In this document: positions 7,411 to 15,450 of the stretch, in pieces | Numbering within the stretch: position 1 is the stretch's first letter | Layout: each line of letters begins with the position of its first letter | NCBI GenBank assembly: GCA_945869245.1 | Contig: CAMBOY010000008.1 | Location: 1-23,464 of the forward strand | DNA: 23,464 nucleotides | Origin: Hydrogenophaga intermedia | GTDB taxonomy: Bacteria > Pseudomonadota > Gammaproteobacteria > Burkholderiales > Burkholderiaceae_C | Direction of reading: 5' to 3' | The notes under the pieces: generated by a model | The model's database searches: none | What the model was told of the DNA's origin: nothing | The model's input: the letters and a program-made list of their open reading frames with translations, nothing else | Made by a program: the position numbers and the translations under genes

Positions 7411-8627
7411 GTCCACAGCCCGAACGCCCAGGGCCACGCCCGCTCACCTGGCTGGCGCTGGGCGCACTGGTGCTGCTGGCGCACGCGGCGCTGGTGCTCG
7501 ACTGGGGCGCGCTGTGGGCGCTGGCCCAGCCGCCTGAGCGCGCGGGGGCGACCAGCACAGCCACCCCCAGCGCATCCCGCCCGGGCGCCGCAGCGTCTGC
7601 GCCCCCGCCCGCCGTGGTGCGGGTAGCCCAGGTGCGCTGGATCGGGCCCGACGCCACGCCAGCGGCGCCCGAACCTGCTGCGCTGCGGCCCGCCACGCCA
7701 CCACAGCGCCCGCCCCAGGTCAAAGCGCCCACGGCGCGCCCCGCCAGCGCGCCCCAGCCCGAGCCGCTGCGCAAAGCCCAAACCGAGCCAGTGCCAGCGC
7801 CCACCGTACTGGCCGAACGCAGCACGTCAGAAATCGACACCGCAGCCCCCCAAGAGGCGCTGGAACCCGCACCACCCCCGCCCGCACCCACCACACCGCT
7901 CACAGAAACGCCCGCCCCGGAAGCCAGCCGCACCACCGAGCGATCCGATGCCCTGCCCGCCGACCAGCCTCTGCAGGCCGCCCCCACGCGACCCACGGTG
8001 CTGCCCGGCAACCGCTGGCTGCGCTACGACGTGACGGGCCAAGCCAAAGGCCTGAACTACCGCGCCAGTGGTGAAGTTCGCTGGCAGACCAGCGACGGCC
8101 GCTACCAAGCCGACCTGAAAATCAGCGCGTTGTTGATCGGCTCGCGCTCGCAGCAAAGCACCGGACGGCTGACCGACACCGGCTTGGTGCCCGAACGCTT
8201 TGCCGACAAAAGCCGCAGCGAGCGCGCCGCCCATTTCGAACCCGAACAAGGCCGCATCCGCTTCAGCAACAACGCGCCCGATGCGCCCTGGCTGCCGGGT
8301 ACCCAAGACCGGCTGAGCGTGTTTTTTCAGCTCGCCGCCTGGCTCAACGCCCGGCCCGATGGCCTGCGCGAGGGCCAGCGCCTGAGCCTGCCGGTGGCGG
8401 GCACCAGCGGCGCCGCCCAGTGGCAGCTGCTGGTGCAGGCGCTGGAGCCGCTGGACCTGCCCGCTGGCCGCTGGGAGGCCTTGCGGGTCGAGGTGCTGCC
8501 ACAAAAAACGTTCGACCAACGCATCGAACTGTGGCTGGCGCCGCAGTTGGACCACCTGCCGGTGCGCATCCGCATCACCCAGGCCAACGGCGACGTCGTC
8601 GACCAGCAACTCAGCGCCCTGCCCTAA
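7407..8627 (+). CDS. DUF3108-domain envelope protein
   Basis: A 406-residue protein. Residues 14-34 are a hydrophobic helix (LTWLALGALVLLAHAALVL), read as a membrane anchor or uncleaved signal. Residues 40-190 are a long Pro/Ala-rich, probably disordered linker of the kind seen in periplasm-spanning proteins such as TonB. Residues 195-405 form the DUF3108 domain (LRYDVTGQAKGLNYRASGEVRW, VPERFADKSRSERAAHF, LPAGRWEALRVEVLP). The domain is found in periplasmic or outer-membrane-facing proteins of proteobacteria, with no settled biochemical role. The ATG at 7407 overlaps the IclR stop codon, so translation is probably coupled, although the functional link is unclear. The linker has biased composition and its length is likely to vary between strains. 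Confidence 0.82.
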   Translation: MSPQPERPGPRPLTWLALGALVLLAHAALVLDWGALWALAQPPERAGATSTATPSASRPGAAASAPPPAVVRVAQVRWIGPDATPAAPEPAALRPATPPQRPPQVKAPTARPASAPQPEPLRKAQTEPVPAPTVLAERSTSEIDTAAPQEALEPAPPPPAPTTPLTETPAPEASRTTERSDALPADQPLQAAPTRPTVLPGNRWLRYDVTGQAKGLNYRASGEVRWQTSDGRYQADLKISALLIGSRSQQSTGRLTDTGLVPERFADKSRSERAAHFEPEQGRIRFSNNAPDAPWLPGTQDRLSVFFQLAAWLNARPDGLREGQRLSLPVAGTSGAAQWQLLVQALEPLDLPAGRWEALRVEVLPQKTFDQRIELWLAPQLDHLPVRIRITQANGDVVDQQLSALP

Positions 8628-8768
8628 AGGCGGCGCTGTGTCGAAAAACACACGGCACTTGAAAAATCACCCCAGGGCCGCATCTGCCTGTCATGATGGC
8701 TCAAGCGCAGGGGCGCTGTGCCGATATAAGTTGTGAACGCGTCTTCAACCAACAAGGTCATTTCAGTC

Positions 8769-9053
8769 ATGCATATGCTCTACGACTCGGAATCCTTTGC
8801 CGTGGTGCACATCCTGGCCAACGCCAGCGACGACACCACCACGCCCGAGGACGATCGCCCCCAAATGCCACGCCACGGCTTTGAGATTGTGGACAAACGC
8901 TCGGGCAAAGAGGTCTACCTCGACGGTTCCTGGGCCGAGCTGTTTCAGCAGCACATCCACGCCTGGCAACAAACCATGCCCTCGCAAGAAGAGGTGGAAG
9001 ACACCCTGGAACGCTACGCCACTCTGGCCCAAATGCCGGTGGTCATGCACTGA
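8769..9053 (+). CDS. BTH_I0359-family small conserved protein
   Basis: A 94-residue acidic protein of the family named after Burkholderia thailandensis BTH_I0359. Recognisable parts are MLYDSESFAVVHI at the start, GFEIVDKRSGKEVYLDGSWAELF in the middle, and EEVEDTLERYATLAQMPVVMH at the end. The family is widespread in Burkholderiales, lacks an established function, and has no signal peptide or membrane segment. ATG 8769 has AAGG about 10 nt upstream; an upstream in-frame GTG at 8733 would add 12 non-conserved residues, and the ATG at 8775 would be too far from the ribosome site. It ends 3 bases from the convergent AbrB gene. The 141 bases before it hold no gene or strong terminator that I can see. 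Confidence 0.8.
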   Translation: MHMLYDSESFAVVHILANASDDTTTPEDDRPQMPRHGFEIVDKRSGKEVYLDGSWAELFQQHIHAWQQTMPSQEEVEDTLERYATLAQMPVVMH

Positions 9054-9056
9054 GGC

Positions 9057-10160
9057 TCAGCCCGGCGGCTGAGCGCTGGGGCGCAGCACCCACCAACGGT
9101 AGACCGGCTCGGCCAGCACCAGCACCGCCACCAAGCGGCAGACCTGGAACGCCGTGACAATCGGCACCCCCAACGCCAGCACCTTGGCCGTGATGGCCAT
9201 CTCGGCAATGCCGCCCGGCGCCGTGCCCAACACCAGGGTGACCAAGGGCACACCGGTGAGTTGGGCCATGAGCCAGGCAAAACCGGCGCACAGCGCCATC
9301 ATGCTGAACGAGGCCAGCGCCACCGAGGCCAGCCAGCGCGGTGCCGCCTGCACAAACGACAGCCGAAACCGCACACCCAGGCTGATGCCAATCAACAACT
9401 GGGCCCATTCGGTGAGGGCCGGTGGCAAGGCGCTGAGCACCACCCCCGACAGACTGATGCCCATGGTCACCAGCAAGGCGCCCATGAACCACGGGTTGGC
9501 GCGCCCCAAGCGGTGCATGACCAAGGCGCCCAGCCCAGTCCACAGCGCCAACCAGGCCAGGCCGTCGGCCCGCACCGGGCCGCTCACCAAGCCCGCCGGA
9601 TCGAGCCCGGTCACCCCCCACCACTGCGCCACAAAAGGCAAGGTCACGGTCACCAGCGTCACCCGCAGGCTGTGGGCCGAGGCCACCAGATCGGTGCGCG
9701 CGCCGTGGCGCTCGGCGATCAGCGTCATTTCCGACGCACCGCCTATGGCCCCTGCAAAGTAGGTGGTGCAGCGCCAGCGCGCCTGCGCTTCGGGCGCATC
9801 GCCTCCGCCCAGATCGGCGGCGTGGCGCCGGTGCAGCCAGCGCCCAAACGACAGCCCCAGCCACAGCGCCCAGGCGATGCCCAGCGCAATCGCCCACCAC
9901 AGGCCCACGATCCACTGCCCGACCACCGGCGTGAAGTACAAACCCAGCGCCGCACCGATCACCCACTGCCCGCCGTTGCGCAACGCCAGCCAGCTCACCG
10001 TGGGCGCGCCCAGCACCGACACCAAGGCGGTGGCCAGCAGCGGGCCCATCATCCAGGGAATGGGCGTGCCCAGCCAGACAAACAGCTGAGCGGCCAGCCA
10101 AGCCAGCCCGATGGTGGCTGCAGCGCGCAAGGGATGGGGAAACCAATGAGACCAGAACAC
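9057..10160 (-). CDS. AbrB-family (DUF/'ammonia monooxygenase'-named) integral membrane protein
   Basis: A 367-residue, very hydrophobic protein with about ten membrane helices arranged as two related halves, as in the AbrB family of putative transporters (named after the aidB regulator-type membrane protein, unrelated to Bacillus AbrB). Each half has a GTPIPWMMGPLL- or GRANPWFMGALL-type loop and a glycine-rich re-entrant-like segment (LGTAPGGIAEMAITAKVLALGVPIVTAFQVCRLV near the C-terminus; GAIGGASEMTLIAERHGA in the middle). These repeats support the family and the full length. The start is a GTG at 10158-10160 without a clear ribosome site, so the true start could differ. The substrate is unknown. 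Divergent from the ChaN-like gene, 77 bases apart. Confidence 0.85.
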   Translation of the reverse strand: MFWSHWFPHPLRAAATIGLAWLAAQLFVWLGTPIPWMMGPLLATALVSVLGAPTVSWLALRNGGQWVIGAALGLYFTPVVGQWIVGLWWAIALGIAWALWLGLSFGRWLHRRHAADLGGGDAPEAQARWRCTTYFAGAIGGASEMTLIAERHGARTDLVASAHSLRVTLVTVTLPFVAQWWGVTGLDPAGLVSGPVRADGLAWLALWTGLGALVMHRLGRANPWFMGALLVTMGISLSGVVLSALPPALTEWAQLLIGISLGVRFRLSFVQAAPRWLASVALASFSMMALCAGFAWLMAQLTGVPLVTLVLGTAPGGIAEMAITAKVLALGVPIVTAFQVCRLVAVLVLAEPVYRWWVLRPSAQPPG

Positions 10161-10237
10161 GGAATGGCAAACAAAAGCGCACGGGTATCGGCCAGCGCGG
10201 GGCGCAGGCCACAGTCTGAGCGTAGCATTGATTCACC

Positions 10238-11119
10238 ATGTACAAGTTGCCCACCACCGCCCACCCAGCCGGCCGACGCCCGCGCTGGCGCCCCTTGTGC
10301 GCCGCGCTGGGCCTGGCGCTTGCCCTCGGCGCGTGCGCCCAACCGGGAGCCACCGTGACCGACGGCGACACGCCCTGGCAGAGCTTGATGCCCACGGCGT
10401 TGCTGCTGGTCGGCGAGGTGCACGATGCGCCCGAGCACCAGGCGCTGCAGGCGCGCTTGGTCGGCGACTTGGCGCAGCAAGGTCGGCTGGGCGCGCTGGT
10501 GCTGGAAATGGCCGAACAGGGGCGCCACACGGCCGGCCTGGCGCCCAACGCCAGTGAGGCGGCGGTGCGCGCGCGCCTGGGCTGGACCGACGCGCGCGGC
10601 ACCGGCGGCTGGTCCTGGCCCACCTACCAGCCGGTAGTCATGGCGGCGGTGCGCGCCGGCGTGCCGGTACTGGGGGGCAATTTGCCACGCAGCCAGTTGC
10701 GCCAGGTCATGGCCGACCCCCGACTCGACCTGGCGCTGGAGCCCGCCGCGCTGGATCGCTTGCGCGAACGGGTGCGCGAAGGCCACTGCAACCTGTTGCC
10801 AGCGCACCAGATCGCACCGATGGCGCGGGTGCAGATAGCGCGCGACAAAGCCATGGCCGCCACGGTGCAAACCGCGCTGCGATCCGAACGCACCGTGGTG
10901 CTGGTGGCCGGCAATGAGCATGTGCGCAAAGACATTGGGGTGCCGCGCCACCTGCCGGTGGCGCTGCCATTTAAAGTGTTGCAAGCCGCACCGGGCTCGG
11001 CGTCTGTGGCGCCAGCGGGCATGAGCGATGTGCTGTGGCGCAGCCCACCGCGCCCAGAGGTCGACCACTGTGCGGCGCTGCGCGAGCAGTGGCAATCGCG
11101 TCTGCCCAAGGTGCAATAA
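10238..11119 (+). CDS. ChaN-family (haem-binding uptake, Tiki-like) lipoprotein
   Basis: A 293-residue predicted lipoprotein. A basic N-region and hydrophobic stretch end in the lipobox LGAC with the modified Cys33. The mature part is a ChaN-type domain (PF04187): LLLVGEVHDAPEHQ with the conserved Gly-Glu-x-His near the start, LGALVLEMAEQGRH, PVLGGNLPRSQLR, and near the end VVLVAGNEHVRKDIGVPRHL. Campylobacter ChaN binds haem as a dimer. Related Tiki/TraB folds are metalloproteases, and the GExH plus GNEH motifs leave that option open. ATG 10238 gives a normal lipoprotein signal. A TAGCAT hexamer ends 9 nt before it and there is no Shine-Dalgarno site. Confidence 0.82.
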   Translation: MYKLPTTAHPAGRRPRWRPLCAALGLALALGACAQPGATVTDGDTPWQSLMPTALLLVGEVHDAPEHQALQARLVGDLAQQGRLGALVLEMAEQGRHTAGLAPNASEAAVRARLGWTDARGTGGWSWPTYQPVVMAAVRAGVPVLGGNLPRSQLRQVMADPRLDLALEPAALDRLRERVREGHCNLLPAHQIAPMARVQIARDKAMAATVQTALRSERTVVLVAGNEHVRKDIGVPRHLPVALPFKVLQAAPGSASVAPAGMSDVLWRSPPRPEVDHCAALREQWQSRLPKVQ

Positions 11120-11183
11120 ATTCCCACCGGGCGCCGCTGTGGCACACCGAGCCGTGCGGGCGCTTGCTGCCACAATGGTGGAT

Positions 11184-12032
11184 ATGCATCACACCCATGT
11201 ACTCACCCTGTCTTGCCAAGACCGTCCGGGCATCGTGCACGCCGTGTCGGGCTTTTTGCTGCAACACGGCGGCAATATCGAAGAAGCCGCCCAATACAAC
11301 GACCACCACACCGGCCTGTTTTTTATGCGGGTGCAATTCACCTGCAGCGGGCTGAGCCACGCCGAACTGCAAGATCAACTGGCACCCTTCGCCAGTGGCT
11401 TTGGCATGCGCTGGAGCCTGCATCCGCTGGCCGAGCCGATGAAGACCGTGATCTTTGTCAGCAAGGAAGGCCACTGCCTCAACGACCTGCTGTTCCGCTG
11501 GAAAAGCGGCCTGCTGCGGCTCGATATCCGCGCCATCGTCAGCAACCACCGCGACTTCTACCAACTGGCCGCCAGCTACAACGTGCCCTTTCACCACATC
11601 CCGGTGACCGCGGCCTCCAAGGCCCAGGCCGAAGCGAAGCAGCTGGAGGTGATCCGCAGCGAAGGCGCCGAGTTGGTGGTGCTGGCGCGCTACATGCAGA
11701 TTTTGAGCAACGACCTGTGCCGCGAACTCGCAGGCCAAGCGATCAACATCCACCACAGCTTTTTGCCCAGCTTCAAGGGCGCCAAGCCCTACTACCAGGC
11801 GCACGACCGGGGTGTGAAGCTGATCGGCGCGACCGCCCACTACGTGACGGCCGACCTCGACGAAGGTCCGATCATTGAGCAGGACGTGGCGCGGGTGGAC
11901 CACACCGACACCGTGGAAGACCTCACCGCCCTGGGCCGAGACACCGAAAGCCAGGTGCTGGCGCGCGCCGTGAAGTGGCACAGCGAGCACCGGGTGCTGC
12001 TCAACGGCCACAAAACGGTGGTGTTTAAGTGA
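11184..12032 (+). CDS. purU: Formyltetrahydrofolate deformylase
   Basis: A 282-residue enzyme that hydrolyses 10-formyltetrahydrofolate to formate and tetrahydrofolate, supplying formate for purine synthesis and balancing one-carbon pools. Residues 1-85 are an ACT domain (VLTLSCQDRPGIVHAVSGFL), the usual regulatory part sensing methionine/glycine. Residues 90-280 are the formyltransferase fold (VIFVSKEGHCLNDLLFRWKSG, IVSNHRDF), with the catalytic Asn-His region INIHHSFLPSFKGAKPY and the Asp in ADLDEGPIIEQD. Length matches E. coli PurU (280). Starts at 11175 and 11184 are both possible; 11184 matches the family N-terminus and has CACAAT ending 7 nt upstream, hinting at a leaderless message. 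Confidence 0.93.
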   Translation: MHHTHVLTLSCQDRPGIVHAVSGFLLQHGGNIEEAAQYNDHHTGLFFMRVQFTCSGLSHAELQDQLAPFASGFGMRWSLHPLAEPMKTVIFVSKEGHCLNDLLFRWKSGLLRLDIRAIVSNHRDFYQLAASYNVPFHHIPVTAASKAQAEAKQLEVIRSEGAELVVLARYMQILSNDLCRELAGQAINIHHSFLPSFKGAKPYYQAHDRGVKLIGATAHYVTADLDEGPIIEQDVARVDHTDTVEDLTALGRDTESQVLARAVKWHSEHRVLLNGHKTVVFK

Positions 12033-12121
12033 ACAGGACGCCCCCCGATGCAGCCCTTTGGGCGGCCGTGCGCGGCGTGCCTTGCCCCATACCTTCCTCG
12101 CGCTGCGTGTGAGGTCTTGCC

Positions 12122-13003
12122 GTGGCGCTTCGCATTCCACCCATCCAGTGTCTGCTGACCTTTGAAGCGCTGGCGCGTCTGCGCAGCGTGACGCAGACCA
12201 GCGAGGAGTTGTGTGTCACGCCCAGCGCGGTGAGTCACCGCATCAAGCAGCTGGAGCAGATTCTGGGTACCAAGCTGTTTGGGCGGGCGGATTTTTCGCT
12301 CACCACCGAGGGCATTGAATATCTCGCCCATGTGCGCGAAGGGCTGGCCACGCTGTCGCGCTTTCCGAGTCAGGGCGCTGCCCCCGGGCGGCGCAAGCTG
12401 CGGCTGGCGGTCACGCCCACATTTGCGCGCTCGATCCTGCTGCCGCGGCTCAAGCAATTCAACGAGGCTTACCCGGAAATCGACCTCACCCTGCAGGTGA
12501 GCATCCCGCTGCTCGATGTGGTGGCCGAAGACGCCGACCTCACGATCCGTTTTGGCACCGGGCGCTACGCCGATGTGGAGTATGTGTGCATCTTGAAGGA
12601 CGAGGTGGCGCCCATGGCCTCGCCCGCGTTTGTACGCGAACATGGTCCGTTTGAGACCGTGCAAGACCTCGACAGTGTGCCCCTGCTGCGCAGCCCGCTG
12701 GAGCCCTGGCGCACCTGGTTTGCGGCGCACCAGCTCGATTGGCCCGAACCACAAGAAGGCTCGCAGTTCAACGACGTGGGCCTGATGTGCGACGGCGCCG
12801 CCGCTGGCATGGGCGTGGCGCTGGTGCGGCTGAAATTGGCGGCCCCGTGGCTGGACAATGGCACACTGGTGCCTCTCTTCAGTCAGCGCGTCCCCAGCCC
12901 CCACGCCCACTATCTGTGCTGGCGCACCGGGACCATGGAACGGTGGGAATGCGCTACGTTCGCCGAATGGCTCAAAAGCACGCTGCTGGTAACCGGCCCA
13001 TGA
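12122..13003 (+). CDS. LysR-family transcriptional regulator (GcvA-like)
   Basis: A 293-residue LysR regulator. The N-terminal winged HTH (about 6-65) reads LLTFEALARLRSVTQTSEELCVTPSAVSHRIKQLEQILGTKLFGR, typical of the GcvA subgroup, and is followed by LTTEGIEYL. The effector-binding domain covers about 90-290 (LRLAVTPTFARSILLPRLKQF, DLTIRFGTGRYADVE, MCDGAAAGMGVALVRLKLA). Translation starts at GTG 12122. The stop overlaps the ATG of the hybrid kinase (ATGA, 13000-13003), which is unusual for a LysR gene and ties it to a signalling protein rather than to a divergent target. No effector can be named. Confidence 0.9.
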   Translation: MALRIPPIQCLLTFEALARLRSVTQTSEELCVTPSAVSHRIKQLEQILGTKLFGRADFSLTTEGIEYLAHVREGLATLSRFPSQGAAPGRRKLRLAVTPTFARSILLPRLKQFNEAYPEIDLTLQVSIPLLDVVAEDADLTIRFGTGRYADVEYVCILKDEVAPMASPAFVREHGPFETVQDLDSVPLLRSPLEPWRTWFAAHQLDWPEPQEGSQFNDVGLMCDGAAAGMGVALVRLKLAAPWLDNGTLVPLFSQRVPSPHAHYLCWRTGTMERWECATFAEWLKSTLLVTGP

Positions 13004-15369
13004 TCCGCTTTTTGCGCAATATCTACCTCAAGCCCTGGGCCCTGCCCATGCTGGGCTTGATGTTGGCCGCGTTGGCGATTTATGTGGCGGCGTTCACCTA
13101 CCAATCGGCGCAGGCAGTGGTGGGCACCTATATGCGCGACAGCGCCGGACGCCAGGCCTTGTTGTTCGACGAGTTTCGCCGCATTTACATCGAAGAGATG
13201 CTGCCCAAAATGCAGGCTGCGGGGCTCGGGGTGTCGCTGCGGCACCGCGAGTCGGCCACCGACTTGCCCATGCCGGCCGATATCGTGCAATCGCTGGGGC
13301 ACCGCTTGTCGCAAAACGAGCCGGGCTACCAGGCGCAGCTCTACAGCGACCAGCCATTTTCCTGGCGCATCGCCGAGCGCGATCTGGACCCCTTTCAACG
13401 CGAAGCGCTGGACTTTCTGCGCCGCCACCCCGACCAGGTGTTTGCGCGCGAAGGCACGGTCAACGGGGTGCCGGTGCTGCGCTACGCCAAAGCCGATGTC
13501 ATGCAGCCGGCGTGTCTGGTGTGCCACAACAGCTTGCGCGGCACACCGCGCAGCGACTGGCAGGTGGGCGATGTGCGCGGGGTGCTGGAGATCAGCGTGC
13601 CACGGCGCAACTGGTATGCAGCCGCCACCGAAGTGCTCAACAAAACCTTCGGTCTGCTGCTGATTTTGGTGCTGCTGGGCATGGCTGCGGTGTGGGTGGT
13701 GATGCGGCGCTTGCAACTGAGCCTGCAGCGGGTGAGCGAATTGTCGGACGCGCGCGAACAGTCGAACCGCCTGTTGCGCCAGGAAATTGCTGAGCGCCAA
13801 TCGGTCGAGCGCGATCTGCGCATGAGCGAATCGATGCTCAACAGCATCTTCAGTTCGGCCCCCGAAGGCATTGTGGTGATCAACACCGAAGGCGAGATCA
13901 TCCAGGCCAATCCAGCGGTGTCGCGCATGTTCGGCTACCCACTGCAAGCCTTGATCGGGCAAAACATTGCGCTGCTGATGTCGCCACGCGACCGGCGCGA
14001 GCACCAAGAATGGATCGTGCGCTTCCTCACCACTGGGGTCGAAGAGCTGGTGAACCGGCCACGCATCATCGAAGGCTACCGGCGCAATGGCGAACGCTTC
14101 CCGCTGCGCATGTCGATCACGGAGACCCGGGTCGACGACGAGCTGTTCTTCACGGGCACGCTACAAGACTTCACCCAAGTCAAGGCGGTGGAAGAGCAAC
14201 TGATCGACGCCAAGAACAAAGCCGAGGTGGCCAACCGCCTCAAAGGCGAGTTTCTGGCCAATATGAGCCACGAAATCCGCACACCCATGAACGGCATTGT
14301 GGGCATGACACAGCTGGTACTCGACACGTCCTTGTCGCCCGATCAGCGCGAGTATTTGCTGCTGGCGCAGGAATCGGCCAGCCACCTGCTGCACATCATC
14401 AACGACATTTTGGACTTCTCCAAAATCGAATCCGGCGCGCTGGAACTGGAACCGGTGTCGACCGATGTGCACGATCTGTTGCAACACACGGTCAAAGCGC
14501 TCAAACACGCGGCCAACCAAAAACAACTGGTCCTGAATGTGCACGTCCCGTCCGATCTGCCATCTGATCTGCTGCTCGATCCGGTGCGCCTGCGCCAAGT
14601 GCTGACCAACTTGATCGGCAATGCCATCAAGTTCACCCACCAGGGCGGCATCGACGTGAGCTTGCGCTGTGAAGAAAAAACCGATGGCTTGCGCCTGTAT
14701 TTCTCGGTCAAAGACACGGGCATCGGCTTTGACCCCGCAAAAGCCGAAAGCCTGTTCAACCCCTTTGTGCAGGCCGATGGCAGCATCACCCGGTCGTACG
14801 GAGGTGCAGGCCTGGGTCTTGCCATCAGCCGCAGCTTGGTGCAACGCATGGGCGGCGACATATTTGCCAGCAGCATTCCCGGCGTGGGCTCTGAATTCGC
14901 TGGGCACATCCGCTGCGAACTTCCCAGCGTCAACTCCCAGCCCGCGCCACTGACCGCCGTCCAAGCGCCCAGCGCCCCACAGCGCAGCCTGCACATCCTG
15001 TTGGCGGAGGACCACCCGATCAACCAGAAAGTGGCCAGCCTCTTGTTGACCAAAATGGGCCATGCAGTGGTCGTGGCCGACAACGGCCGCCATGCGCTTG
15101 ACGTGCTGGCGCAGACCCGCTTTGACGTGGTGCTGATGGACGTGATGATGCCGGAGATGGATGGTCTGGCAGCCCTGGAAGCCCTGCGCGAGCGCGAACG
15201 CAGCAGCGGCCAACACACCCTGGTGCTGATGGTGACGGCACACGCCATGACCGGCGACCGCGAGCGTTTTTTGGCCGCAGGCGCCGATGGCTACGTGGCA
15301 AAACCCATTTCGGCCGACGCGCTGCAGGCCGAAATTGCCCGGGTACAAGCCGAACACCACATGCTGTGA
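13000..15369 (+). CDS. Hybrid sensor histidine kinase with periplasmic CxxCH (DUF3365/Tll0287-like) domain, PAS and receiver
   Basis: A 789-residue membrane kinase. TM1 is at about 12-34, a periplasmic DUF3365-type domain at about 35-214 and TM2 at about 215-237. The periplasmic domain carries Cys172-Leu-Val-Cys175-His176, a canonical c-type haem attachment motif. A short coiled linker leads to a PAS domain (about 272-395). HisKA has the phosphorylated His424 in NMSHEIRTPMNG. The ATPase domain shows the N box (NLIGNAIKFT), DTGIGFDP and GGAGLGLAIS. A C-terminal receiver (about 664-785) has phosphoacceptor Asp714 in LMDVMMPEMDG and a conserved Lys in VAKPIS. It probably senses redox state or a gas through haem (inference). 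No separate response regulator or Hpt gene is adjacent. It is translationally coupled to the LysR gene upstream. Confidence 0.92.
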   Translation: MIRFLRNIYLKPWALPMLGLMLAALAIYVAAFTYQSAQAVVGTYMRDSAGRQALLFDEFRRIYIEEMLPKMQAAGLGVSLRHRESATDLPMPADIVQSLGHRLSQNEPGYQAQLYSDQPFSWRIAERDLDPFQREALDFLRRHPDQVFAREGTVNGVPVLRYAKADVMQPACLVCHNSLRGTPRSDWQVGDVRGVLEISVPRRNWYAAATEVLNKTFGLLLILVLLGMAAVWVVMRRLQLSLQRVSELSDAREQSNRLLRQEIAERQSVERDLRMSESMLNSIFSSAPEGIVVINTEGEIIQANPAVSRMFGYPLQALIGQNIALLMSPRDRREHQEWIVRFLTTGVEELVNRPRIIEGYRRNGERFPLRMSITETRVDDELFFTGTLQDFTQVKAVEEQLIDAKNKAEVANRLKGEFLANMSHEIRTPMNGIVGMTQLVLDTSLSPDQREYLLLAQESASHLLHIINDILDFSKIESGALELEPVSTDVHDLLQHTVKALKHAANQKQLVLNVHVPSDLPSDLLLDPVRLRQVLTNLIGNAIKFTHQGGIDVSLRCEEKTDGLRLYFSVKDTGIGFDPAKAESLFNPFVQADGSITRSYGGAGLGLAISRSLVQRMGGDIFASSIPGVGSEFAGHIRCELPSVNSQPAPLTAVQAPSAPQRSLHILLAEDHPINQKVASLLLTKMGHAVVVADNGRHALDVLAQTRFDVVLMDVMMPEMDGLAALEALRERERSSGQHTLVLMVTAHAMTGDRERFLAAGADGYVAKPISADALQAEIARVQAEHHML

Positions 15370-15381
15370 CGCCGTGGGTGC

Positions 15382-15412
15382 GCCCCTTTCACAGGGGCTT
15401 GCAAGTTTTTTT
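15382..15412 (+). terminator. Probable Rho-independent terminator after the hybrid kinase gene
   Basis: A 6-bp perfect stem GCCCCT/AGGGGC (15382-15387 and 15393-15398) with loop TTCAC lies 12 bases after the kinase stop. After 7 bases comes a run of seven T (15406-15412). The gap between stem and T-run makes it weaker than a textbook terminator, but it is the clearest one in the window and it sits where the LysR-kinase operon should end before glcD. Confidence 0.45.
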
Positions 15413-15450
15413 GAAGACAAGGCGTACGCCCCTGCCTACACTTGTGTCCC

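Noticed and set aside
8636..8652. Small hairpin TGTGT-CGAAAA-ACACA after the DUF3108 gene
   Set aside because: The stem is short and no T-run follows, so it is not supported as a terminator.
9382..9395. CTGATGCCAATCAA, a 9 of 10 match to the FNR/Anr consensus
   Set aside because: It lies well inside the AbrB-family coding region, far from any gene start, so it is most likely a chance match.
9043..10623. Long minus-strand open frame (526 codons) spanning the AbrB and ChaN genes
   Set aside because: It is out of frame with the AbrB protein, crosses into the antisense of the ChaN gene, and has biased composition without motifs.
12054..12064. GCCC-TTT-GGGC hairpin after purU
   Set aside because: Four-base stem, no T-run, and common by chance in sequence of this composition.
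12739..12999. 87-codon upstream extension of the hybrid kinase frame
   Set aside because: It is fully inside the LysR gene in another frame and Arg-rich; the ATG at 13000 directly precedes a normal first membrane segment.
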